A stretch of 64,000 bases of DNA from Eublepharis macularius (taxonomy: Eukaryota; Chordata; Lepidosauria; Squamata; Eublepharidae), in the NCBI RefSeq assembly GCF_028583425.1, contig NC_072794.1, positions 28,951,232-29,015,231 of the forward strand. Direction: 5' to 3'. This document shows positions 12,173 through 24,310 of this stretch, piece by piece. The first letter of the stretch is position 1; each line of letters begins with the position of its first letter. A model generated the notes under the pieces. The model did no database searches and was not told the origin of the DNA. It saw only the letters and a list, made by a program, of their open reading frames with translations. The position numbers were made by a program, and so were the translations under genes.

Positions 12173-12340
12173 ATTGGTTGGTTGTTGTGGATTTTCCAGG
12201 CTGTATAGCTGTGGTCTTGGCATTGTAGTTCCTGATGTTTCGCCAGCAGCTGTGACTGGCATCTTCAGAGGTGCAGCACCAAAAGACAGAGATCTCTCAG
12301 TGGCAGAGGCCATGAAAGCCTTCAACAATACAAAGGAGTA
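12173..12340 (-). repeat. Penelope-like dispersed repeat with hammerhead-like core
   Basis: The phrases 'ttgttgtggattttccaggc', 'cttggcattgtagttcctga' and 'gcatcttcagaggtg' belong to a very common squamate dispersed repeat that I associate with Penelope-like retroelements (from memory; a search would settle it). On the - strand, 12268 to 12238 reads CTGAAGA, one base, a perfect 5-bp stem GCCAG/CTGGC, then GAAA. It lies inside the hAT element, so it inserted into or was captured by an ancestral copy. Confidence 0.5.
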
Positions 12341-14025
12341 TTGGGCTTTTACATGAACTGGGCTGCCAGTTTGTGGAAAACGGGCTTCTACGAACCGCTG
12401 GTTCACGAAGCACAAACCGGCCCAGTTCGTGATGAACTTTAGTTCGTCTTGCAGTTCGAGCCCATCTCCAGTTGTGAATGATAAACTTGAGGCAGCGAAT
12501 GAGTGACTTCATAATGATAGGTTTTTGTTATCTAGATATGATTTGCTTAACGGCAAGTCTTATGGAATGTTTCTATAAATATTCATCTGCTGTTGGCTGC
12601 CTTGTGTTCTGCTTCCTAGTTCATGGCACTTTCAGCCATGCTGCTTCCTGCATCTAGAGTGCCTTATGGACCCTCTCTCTTAGTCAGGTTGCTGCTTTTC
12701 TTCAGATCACCTTTTTACTTTTGTTTTCCTGTTGTCATCTTGCATCCTACCTGTATTTTGCTAGTCCTGCAATTGAACTGTGTGGAGCTATTTTTAGCCT
12801 GTAGCTTGCATGCCCCCTGCCCCCCCCCCAAAAAAAGGAGAGAGGAAGAGAATGTACAAACTTTTCTTTCCCCATGAAACACATCCATACCACGCTTGTT
12901 TCCTCAAGGACAAACATTTGCTTCTCTGTTCCTTGGTACCTGGCATTGCAATAATACATAAGAGCAAGCATCTTCATTTCAACTGCTATTTCAGCAGCTT
13001 ATTTCCCCCCTCCAAATCAGCTTCTTTCTTCCTAGCAATTGTGATATTATCATGTAGTCAGATTGGCTGTGTGACAACATCCCTGTTAATAAAGCTGATT
13101 TATTGTGGGTTCCAAATTAGTTTTGTTTGCCCTTGGTGACATTACCAGATAAATCTGATTGGCTTCATAATGGTGGTGCTATTGCTAATAAGTCTGTTTT
13201 TTGAAATCAGAAATGGAGCAGAGTCTGCAGCTGATTGAGGCAGTGAATTAGTATGGAAGGGTAACTGTTTTGGTAAGATTTTCAGGAAATGATTTGAGCC
13301 CTTTTCACCTCTCCACTTTTTGTGGCAAAATGTTTTCCTCTGAAAGCTCAGTGCAACACTTCACACCACATTTATAATGGTTAAAGTGAATTGGGTGTAT
13401 TGATTTTCTACTCGGGTTTCAGGGAAATTTATTTGTTCTTCACATGTTTGGATCACTGGGGTGTTGTCTCTCCGTCTGGGTACAAAGGTCACAAGTACTG
13501 TCTTGTTTGAGGAAGGGTGCCAAACAATTAGGCGCTTTGAAATGTGAATACATATAGGGATTTCAGTTGTTGGAAAGTCTTGCTTGGATACTGTTCTGTG
13601 TGCTTTTATGTCTAATAAATGAGATAGCAGTGGTTCATGCTATTGTTATTTAGTTGTGTTAAAGCATTTCATTCTTATGTATAGACATAAACAGTGTGCT
13701 GGTGCGGTTTAACTTCTGCCTTCTTTGTCCGGTTTTAAGTCTCTTGAGTGAAGCTCTTTGCTTCACTCTGTAATATTTTTCATAACATGTTGTGGCCTTA
13801 TTACCATTTTTGTAAAGCCCTACATTGTTCCATTTTGCTATGTGAATAAAAGGTCCTAAGTGTATTTTTTTTTAGTTTTATCTAGCAGATAATGTGGGAA
13901 GGCTAGGGACATTCAATTGCTTGAGCTTCTGTTAAGATTGTCTGGAATTTATATGCATACCAGAAACTTGCACTCCTCTTTTTAAAATAAAGAAACCTTT
14001 GGTTATATTTTCTCTTCTTTTTTAG

Positions 14026-14102
14026 TGAACGAACTCATTCTTAAACAGAAGCAAAGATTTGAAGAAAAGAGATTCAAACTGGACCATTCAGTGAGTAGCA
14101 CC
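14026..14102 (+). CDS. COP1: COP1 exon 4 (basic linker after RING)
   Basis: The exon encodes [20 protein letters not shown] and then HSVSST. The Lys/Arg-rich part corresponds to the described nuclear-localisation region after the RING. The acceptor is cttttttag|. The donor chosen is acc|GTATGT at 14103, because other vertebrate COP1 proteins contain VSST before NGHRW. A stronger-looking GTGAGT lies 12 nt inside the exon at 14091. Confidence 0.93.
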
Positions 14103-14587
14103 GTATGTCCAAATCTTCTTACTCTCATTTTAATTCTGGTAGAAAGAACAATAATAAATGTGTGGGGTTGGGTTGCAGGGGGGTGGGGGTGAGCAACAAT
14201 GCTATCTCTGTGTTTTTGCAAACTGTTGGGAGAAATCGATCTTTTCAGTAACTGCTCTATCAGTGTACACAAACAAGATATCATTTGAAAGTCCTAACTG
14301 AACAAGCAACATTTTTAGTTGTTTAATTTAGCAGAAGTTTCCCATGTGCCAAATAACATACAGCCACTGGTTTCCTTGGTAGTTCATAGCAATGAACTGT
14401 GGTCAGTGGATTTCTGAGACATCATAGTCTGAGTGTGACCGTGTAGCAGGAAAACCAATGATAGTCAGGAGTGTTACATTTGGGCAGTTGTTTGGCTTGT
14501 AAAATGATTGTTTTTTTATAGCATCAAATGCCCTGAAGTAATTAAATCTTACAGGCAGTAGTAGGGTTCCCTTGGCAAGACTGCTGT

Positions 14588-14790
14588 TTATTCACTTAAT
14601 ACATTTTTATTGCACCTTTCTTGCAAGGAGCTCAGGGCACAATTCTCCTCACCTCTCTTATCCTCACAATAACCCTATAAGGTAGGTTAGGCTGAGAGTG
14701 ACTAGCACAAGGTCAGTCTGCAAGCTTCATGGGTGATTTGGATCTGGGTTTCCAGAAGGTCAGTACTGACGTTCTTCAGAGAAGCCATTT
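14588..14790 (-). mobile_element. tRNA-derived SINE, reverse, worn
   Basis: The + strand reads 'cctcacaataaccctataaggtaggttaggctgagagtgac', the complement of the SINE body, followed by 'gatttggatctgggttt'. The head is only partly recognisable. It is oriented against COP1. Confidence 0.6.
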
Positions 14791-15039
14791 ATATCTCAGC
14801 TACGTTCTAAGTCTAAAACTGTCATTACGCTGCTCCTCCAGAAAAGTTTCAGATTAGTTTCTTGCTTCTGACTTCTTGGCAATAATCCAGGTGCAAGAAG
14901 TATTAGTGTTTATCTGTTATGTTAAACTTTATTTCTGTGGATTTCAATTGTGCAGAAGTTACGAGTATCAGGCAGACGGGCTGAAGAAAAGCTGATAATA
15001 CTAGTGGTTTGACTGATTTTTCCCACTGTACTTTCAGAC

Positions 15040-15605
15040 TTCTGTAATGTCCTTAACCTTTAAAGCCCTTAGTAAACTGAGACCAGCATATATGTGGGAC
15101 CACCTCTCACCCTATGTTCCCTGGAGGCCGCTCTGTTCAGCGTATAAACATCTTCTGGTGATCCTCCCCAGCCCCAAAGAGGTTCACTTTGCCTCAACTA
15201 GGGCCTTCTTAGTTCTGGCCCCCACTTGGTGGAACTCTCTGTCTGTGGAGACCTGGGCCCAACAGGAATTGTTATCCTTCTGCTGGGCCTGTAAGATGGA
15301 GATATTTTGCCAGGGATATAGTAGCTGAGGTGGGCGGGCCGTGGAACTGGCCTCCTGCCATGGGGGGGCAGGTTTTACCCCTCCCCCCAGCTTTGCTAAC
15401 ATCTAGCAGTTAGCCACCCAGCCCCAGGGTTTGTTATTGCTGGATCGTGAAATATATGTGCTGCTGCTGCTGTCTTTTAGAAATTGCTGTTTTATTGATA
15501 TTTTTAGTTGGTTTTAAACTAAATTGTTATGCTGTTTTATATTTGTTGTACTCTGCTCTGAGCCCGCTTGCAGGGAGAGTAGACTAGAAATATAATAAAT
15601 AAAAT
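15040..15605 (+). mobile_element. L2/CR1-type LINE, 3' end
   Basis: The frame at 15047 onward translates to FKALSKLRPAYMWDHLSPYV and then a segment with STRAFLVLAPTWWNSL. This is the C-terminal end of an L2/CR1-type reverse transcriptase (family pattern KAL..L.P.YL.D.L.PY and ..R.FSV.AP.LWNSLP). It is followed by a non-coding tail ending 'aatataataaataaaataa'. It is a 5'-truncated insertion, inactive. Confidence 0.75.
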
Positions 15606-15997
15606 AAGGCATTCACTTCTTTAACATGCTGATGCTGAAATAAGTTCTTGCTTAAGTTGGCAAATAGTTAACAAGAACAGGAGTCCAATGAGAACTTGCA
15701 GGAGAGAGGACTCCCCCCTCTACCCCCCCCTTTGCTCCCTCTTCTCTTGTTCTCTTTGAAGAAGAACTGATAGGGTCAGCCAGCTGATGGGGTATGTGTG
15801 TGTGCTTAGTGTGAACGTGCATTGCACGTTCAGATCTAAGATCCTGTCCCCTGTGGAGGATCTTGGAGATGGAAAGTCCTTTGCACCCTTAAGTCTAAAA
15901 CTTTGTTTTTTCAAATTTTAGAAGCATTATGTTAATTTTTGCTTTCCTTGGGTTGAAGTTGTGTCACATGTTGCTGTTGCATATTATAAATCTTCTG

Positions 15998-16145
15998 GTG
16001 GGTAGCCGTGTTGGTCTGCAGCTGAAGAGTAAGATCTGGTCCAACATTGCCTTAAGATCAGCTAGATTTCCAAGGTGTCTGAGGAAGGGAGCTTTGACTC
16101 TCGAGAACTCATACCTTAGAAATCTAGTTGGTGTTTAAGGTGCTG
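15998..16145 (+). mobile_element. 148-bp retro-inserted repeat with perfect 13-bp target duplication
   Basis: The segment begins 'gtgggtagccgtgttggtct' and ends 'gtttaaggtgctg', with no poly-A. It is bounded on both sides by tataaatcttctg (15985-15997 and 16146-16158). At 16079-16106 it carries CTGAGGA, one base, a 5-bp stem (GGGAG..CTCTC) and GAGA, close to a hammerhead ribozyme core (CUGANGA..GAAA). The same opening phrase recurs at 63394. Likely Penelope-like in origin; inference. Confidence 0.6.
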
Positions 16146-16284
16146 TATAAATCTTCTGTTGCTTGTGTGTGGCTTAACACAAAAAGTTGTGTTTATTTTT
16201 TTACAGTGGGCATGTAGGTCAGTTGGGCACTTCCTACAGCTGTTTAATAGCCATTGATGACATACAGCCAGGCTATACTAGTCT

Positions 16285-16480
16285 GAGAGGCACTATGGCA
16301 TAGCAGTTGAAGAGTGAGATTAGGATCAGGGAGACTCCATATATAAATCCACACTCAGCCCAGTTACACTCAGCCTAATATACCTCACATGGTTGTTGTG
16401 CGGATGATGGAGGAGAGATGTGTACCACCCTGAGCACCTTGGAGGAAGAGCAGGATAAAAATGTAAGAGACAATAGACTG
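16285..16480 (+). repeat. tRNA-derived SINE relic
   Basis: Contains 'ggcactatggcatagcagtt', 'cctaatatacctcacatggttgttgtgcgga' in two parts and 'gcaggataaaaatgta', in the order expected for the squamate SINE, but with lost pieces in the middle. Confidence 0.5.
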
Positions 16481-17781
16481 TGTCCTCTTTCTAAAACTTA
16501 GTGGCATGGTAAAATTTACTTGGATCATGTCATGCAAAATGATTTACTGTTACGTTAAGCCTTACTCTGGGAAAAGGTCCATATTTCCTGTTACAGGTGG
16601 GGCCTTGGAAGCCAGTGACTTGCCCAAAGATTTCACTCCCTGTCTGAACTTGGCTAGTTTTTGTCTGTTCAAGTTTAAGGCTTCGATCCAAAGAATGGCA
16701 GGCAGAGTTTTGCTCATATTAGAGGGCTTTCTCAGTTCCTACTTCCTCCTTTAGCTGTCTATGCTTTTTCAATGCCTGTTCCTGAAGGTTGTGGGACTGT
16801 CTGGCCTGGCTTGAGATTTGCTTTGCGGAGGGCAGAACAGAACAAACCAGCAGGGAAATAACTGAAATCAGTAACCTCCCTCTATGGTGGCAGAGTGCCT
16901 TCTGCTTGCACAACAGACTCTTTAGATGTATTTTGAAAACAAAATGGCAGAAGAAGCCCAAGCCATGTAGGTTCGTCTGGGTTGATCTAAAGACTGCCAA
17001 ATCAAACAGGCTGCTGAGCCTTGGCAAAAGCAACAAGTTTGAAGACTGGCACACTTGCCATGTTTATGATAATGTGATGGTTGAAATTCCTGGCACCGGT
17101 TTGCTGTGCTGATGTGATGTCATTGAATGATCACAAACATTTGAGGGGATGAAGATGTTAGCAGTGGAATGTTCAGTTTTAGATTTGCTATTCTGAGGTA
17201 AACGGGAGAGCATTTAGCTAGGGCAATCCCCTTGCAAGTGAGAAGAATGGCATGAGAAGTATGTGTTCCAGGAGAATGGGTAAAGAAAGGGGGCAGAAGA
17301 GTTGGAGTGTGAGACCTAAGAATTGGATGGAGGGGGCTTAGAATGTGATGCAGCTCATTCCTGTGCAATGGTACAGGATGTTTTCCCGGTCTCCACCAGG
17401 CAATTGAAACTCTAAGAGATGGACTGAGAAGGCACTATGGTCTAGGGGGAGTGCATTTCATTAGTTAGAAGGGTAAGGAGTTGAATGCTGGGGTGAATGA
17501 CTCTGGGGAGGCTCGTACAGCAAGACTGAGTGACTGTAGCAGCCTACTTCCACCCTTCTGAGGTATGCCTGTTTCCACCTCTGAGGAGGCAATCGGGTTA
17601 GAGAGAAAGGACAATGGCTTGGTCCACTTTGTCTGGCCTCCCTTCTCCCATCAGGGCTCTAACCCATTATTAGATTGTAGCATTGACCTCATGTGCTTGT
17701 GCAATCCATGGGTACTGCACGGCTATTGTGGCTATTTTCTGTAAAGCAATGCTTGATTTTTTTCCCTCCCCACCTTTCTAG

Positions 17782-19729
<1,948 letters not shown>

Positions 19730-22157
19730 TGAAGCTTTTTTCCATTACATAATTTTTAACAATTCAGGCTGGCACATTACTTTTGTGCTCTTGAGAGAGG
19801 GTGTGTGGGTGGGAATCTTGCACAATAGAATATTTGAACCACATGGATTCAAAGGGGTCAAGTTCATACTAATTGTGAGAGTTGGGATTTTAAAGAAGTA
19901 GAACTGGGGATTTCTTTTGCTTAACTTTCATACCTGTGGAAGACTGTCAAGTAAAGCAAACTTGTTGGCTTTTGCATCGAATTCTTGAAATAAGTTGCAG
20001 CAAGAGCTAAAGTTGGGCATCTTTAAAAACCATTATATGCTTCCAGTAATTCATGACATGACAGGCTCCTTGTCACCCTGCGAGTGCATATAAAATATTG
20101 TAGAATCTGGAGTTTGTGTTGCTTTTGGATGTTGTGTGTTGAATTAGTGTTAGGGTAGATTTTATGCCTACTTTTACAAAGTTGCAGGGAAGGAACAGTC
20201 TTGGTTTGACTTTGTGCATCGCAGAGTGAGTGAAGTTCTGCTAGAATTAGTTGCATTGGAGGAGATGGGGGAAGGCCCAGAAGTAGGAATTCCCTGCAGC
20301 AGGTTTACAGAAATCTTGAGTAGGGAACCGGGTGAGCTTGTCTTGAATAGTCAAGTGTGTGTCTGTGTGGGGGGGCTTTGTTCAGACTTTGTAGCGCAAC
20401 ATGGGTTTAGGATGCGGAACCTACAGGACTGTACAGTGACTCCCAACTTTTTCCTATGATTGGTATTATGTCTTCTTATCACCAGCTTGGATTTAAAGAG
20501 AATTGAGCTATCCTGCTAAACACATGTTGGGAACCTGACTTTTAATCAGGGCCTGGCAGCAAATCTGGGAACACACTTGGTTTGATGAGGCTCAAATGTG
20601 ATGCCAAAACCAGGTAGAGGAATGTGGGTATAATTAATGTGCGAGAAGGAAGATAATCTGTGTGTACTAGAGTTGAGGATTTGGACCTTATTTGTACAGT
20701 AAAGGGCTGTGACTGAAAAACACAAATTTTGAGGGTTGACTTGTACGTTTTGTTGAATACGCCTTTCATGAATAATAATGGCATGCTCTCAAAGGCATTT
20801 TGCACCTTTCATTGATCAGATATAATGCTGCCTTTTCTGTTTGTTCCTTTCCATCTGTGTTCCATTATAATTCTGAAACAATAAAAGTATAATTGTGTAT
20901 TTGATACCAGTTCTGTGCACCAGGGGTGCACGCAGCTGCAATGAGGCTCTGTGGAAGTCCTCCTGCCTGCTTGCATGATTTGAAGTAGCTTTCTGTTCAG
21001 GTAACACACGTTTGGATATAACCAGCTGCACTGTTGAACCAATTTACCTTAGCATAACAGGACTTGGAGTACTGCTTGAAATACAGATCTTTGTCTTGAT
21101 TAGAGTTCTACCTGTCTGGCAAATCTCTCTCTGTACTACTACTTAGAAGTCTAAGGTGCATTTTTAAATAGATGTATTTAAAGAATTATAGAATAATTGA
21201 GGTTGGCAGAATTTATCCAGTTTAGAATAGATCCGTTTAAACCAGAAATGGGTTCACTGCTTATAATGTATAGACTTGCAATCTAATAAAGAAATAAAAC
21301 ATTGATTTCTAGTTATTTGCTTAAAGGGATAGTAAAGGTAAGAATTTACCGTAAGTGTAGAAGAGCCATGTTTGGCTTCTGAAATAAATTTTTGCCCCTA
21401 GCCCTCTGCCTTAACTGCCTTCATCAGATGGCAGCGTTGTGTTGTCTACTGTGTGTAAATGGAAAAGCAGTGCTACTTTTACATAAAACTGTTCTTGAAA
21501 ACAAAACCTCTGAATAAAACAAGACAAGCAAGTGGAACAAAAAGAACTTGGGGCTCCAGGTAGTTTCTTGGTTGAAAGGTTGCCTCTACAGTTTAATGTG
21601 TCTAAGAACAGAAAGTGAACTGCTATCCTGAAAAGTCTTAAACTTCCTTCTGTGTGAGGCATTTCCCGCAGCCTTGACAAAAATGAGAGCACTGAGAATG
21701 ATGGAAATCTTAAATTGAAATCACGTTTCTAATGTTAACTGATGTCACAGCTAAAGTGGGGAGGAAAAGGAAAGGGACATAGAAGTCTGCATAATCTAGT
21801 TGCTTAAAGTCCAGGGAACAGGACTACAGGCCTAAATCAGGTCTAATGGTAGGTGTAGGCAGTGGATTGTAGTGAAAGTACTTCAGGCTGTAAATAGTGA
21901 AGCAGGGAACAGTTTTCCTGGACCAGTGGTGATTTGGTGGCCATTTCAAGCTCACTGCAGTGTAAGGTGTGAGGTTACAAGAACAGTTCTGCCAGAAAGG
22001 GCCTCAGGTAAGCATTGCTCAGCTACTTTCTGCAGAACATCTGCTTGAACTTGGGAGCCAGGTGAGCATGGAGGACAAGGTCATCTTGCTTGATGGCCGT
22101 TCAAGGCCAAGTTTCCTTCTCACAGGGCAGCTGCTTAGGGTTAGAAGCATACCACTC

Positions 22158-22391
22158 TTAAGAGTGCTGTCCAGTGCAGAGTGACTGCAGTTGAAGCCAC
22201 TGACTCCAGTTGCGCTGTTTAACATGCGCGTAGATACATTGCAGCATCTGAGAATATTTCCGAGCTGGCAACACATCGAGAAGTTTTGCACTTCTTTTCC
22301 TTCTTTGTTCAGTGGAATGTGCCAGGTTCAACATGCTGAATTCGTCATCTTCCAAAATATATCTGTTCAATTCTTGGTCCTTCATCAACAT
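22158..22391 (-). pseudogene. Possible CARD-domain-like fragment, antisense in intron 6
   Basis: The 77-residue frame starts MLMKDQELNRYILEDDEFSM and continues with LNLAHSTEQRRKRSAKLLDV then LPARKYSQMLQ. The order (acidic ..DDE..ML, a polar S/T turn, R-rich ..KLLD.LP, then an amphipathic helix) resembles helices 3-5 of caspase-recruitment domains. It has no visible partner exons, and the frame closes soon after, so if real it is a broken fragment or retrocopy. A chance frame is a serious alternative. Confidence 0.25.
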
Positions 22392-23684
22392 GGATAAAGA
22401 TGTTAAGTAGCAGAAGATAGAGCTGTTATTAGTTGCTGTGTGGTAATCATAGTGAATTAAAAGCGTGAATTCTCCTGTGCTTCATTAGCACCTGCTAATC
22501 GCTCTTCTTGTCAAACTTTATTGCCTAGCCATTTATACATGTGAAAGGGATGATGTATAAAGAAGGATAAATGACAAAGGCAGAAATCAATCATGCTTTC
22601 AAATTGCCAAACGGTTGATTATATTTTTGTGTTCCCAAGGTGGGTTTGTAGCTTCAGCAGTATGTTTCTTTTCCCTTGTTGTTAAATAACTGAATTATTG
22701 TCAAATGATTGGTAGATTTAGTAATTTTAACACTCTTATGTTAGTTGAAAATCATTTTAAATGCATGGCATACAGTAAGTATTTTCTCTGGTTGCTGCTT
22801 ACTTCCATTGGCATCAAGGAAGTTGTTTGGCATTGAGGTATTAAAATGCCACAAACTTAAAATTAGATTTTTAAAAATTAAGATGCCCCTAACACAATTA
22901 CGTGGTAAGCGTACTTTTGGGCTGCTTAGCACCTTGTGTTGACTCTGGGAAACATTCTTGGCTTTTGATAACCAGGTTAGGATTTGGTACTACTCCTTGG
23001 AATTCAGCCGTTTAAGATTTTTCCCACTTATGCTAATATTTAGGTGGCAATAGAATGCTTTTATAGCCATGAGTTACTTATCTGCATGTACTAGAATTAT
23101 CCATATTGGTTTATATAGGGCAAAACATGGCCTGCATTTTTACATATTTGATATTTTGGTCCACCAGAGAATGTTGAGAGGGGTCATAAAATTGAGTGAA
23201 TCAAAAATGTATATTTTCAAATTTAGCTCAGATTTTGAAATTTGAATTTTGTTAATGAAAATTCTGCTAAACAAAACATGCCACAGGATACCCCCTAGTT
23301 TATCTGTTTAAACCCCTTCTATATTATGGTTTATGCATTTAAAAGCACCCCTCATACACACTCTTTGACATCTGTGGTAGCAGCATACCTAATCCTGTTT
23401 GACTTGTTTATGAAGTTCTTTATGATGACTTCCCTGCCACTTGCGTCGGGGTGAATCATACCTATTGCCATTGATGCTGTAAGCCATCCCAACAACTAGG
23501 GAGCTTTGCCAGAAATTTCAGGGAATTGCCAACATCTATATTTTCCTCTGTCATTTCAAGCATTTTTATAAGACACTTTTTCCTGGTGCGGTTTCTGTCA
23601 TGGGCACGAAACAAATGGTAATTTTTGGTTCTAATTTGTGGTAGGAAAAATTTTGTAGACATTCGTTAGTAAACATTGTGATTC

Positions 23685-24310
23685 TGTGCGTCGGAGACCC
23701 GCGTTGGCTGGGCTCGCTACCTGCTGACGATTCCTCCTCCGAGGAGCTGGAAGAGCCAGCAGGAGACCCACCCACAGTCCCTGAAGAGCCATCCAGTGAC
23801 CAGCAACCGGGTTCCTCAGCACAAGATAGCAAAGGAGGGAGGTCGCGCAAGAGAGGCGGTTTGGAAACAGCAGAAGAGTGCGCGCCTGCAAGTGCAGCGA
23901 TGGGCAGAGTTGAATGTTGAGGATGAGGCGGGGCAATCAAGTGAAGGTGAAACACTTGGCCCTCGCCCTCTTATGCCGTCCTGGGTTTATAAGGGAGCAA
24001 CGTTGTTCACCACTCCTTGAGCCCAGCAACTCGGCTCCTGGAAGCTTCACCTCTGCCTTGTACCCTGCCTTCGCTCAGATAGATCTCCTGTGTCCTGACC
24101 TCGGCTTTGTCCTTGACCACCCCTTGCTTGTCTCTGCATTGGACTGACGACTCGGCTTTCAGACCTCAGCTCAGCTTTCTGACTCTCCTCTGCTTGCTCC
24201 CCTGATGAACAGACTTTCTGGCTCTCGACCCTGGCATGCTTTGGACTCTCGCTCTCTCCCTCCCGCTCAGCCTGGCACCAAGCCGGAACCCCAGCCCTGA
24301 CCGTGACACT
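23685..24310 (+). mobile_element. Solo-LTR-like fossil
   Basis: A GC-rich block unlike its AT-rich surroundings. It has a TATA-like tttataag at 23986-23993 in its middle, a downstream C/T-rich R/U5-like part, and an end near 'gaccgtgaca'. Short direct repeats ctgtg sit at 23684-23688 and 24309-24313. The layout resembles a Ty3/gypsy or retrovirus-type LTR left alone after recombination. Family and age are uncertain; no internal coding region adjoins it. Confidence 0.45.

Larger units (their letters stand above)
11791..12470. mobile_element. Non-autonomous hAT-type DNA transposon with internal repeats
   Basis: The ends are inverted copies: 'tagaggtgggcatgaac' at the left and the complement of 'gttcgagcccatctcca' at the right, continuing into gttcgtg-rich arms. 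They are flanked by 8-bp near-duplicates gttgttaa (11783-11790) and gttgtgaa (12471-12478). An 8-bp target duplication is the hAT signature. The inside holds 2.5 units of a roughly 113-bp repeat (from 11896, 12008 and 12121) and then an unrelated dispersed repeat (12173-12340). No transposase frame. Confidence 0.75.
14103..17781 (+). other. COP1: COP1 intron 4
   Basis: A 3.7 kb intron. Contents: reverse SINE 14588-14790, L2-like LINE tail 15040-15605, a 148-bp repeat with target duplication 15998-16145, and a SINE relic 16285-16480. The 16490-17780 part shows nothing recognisable. Confidence 0.8.
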
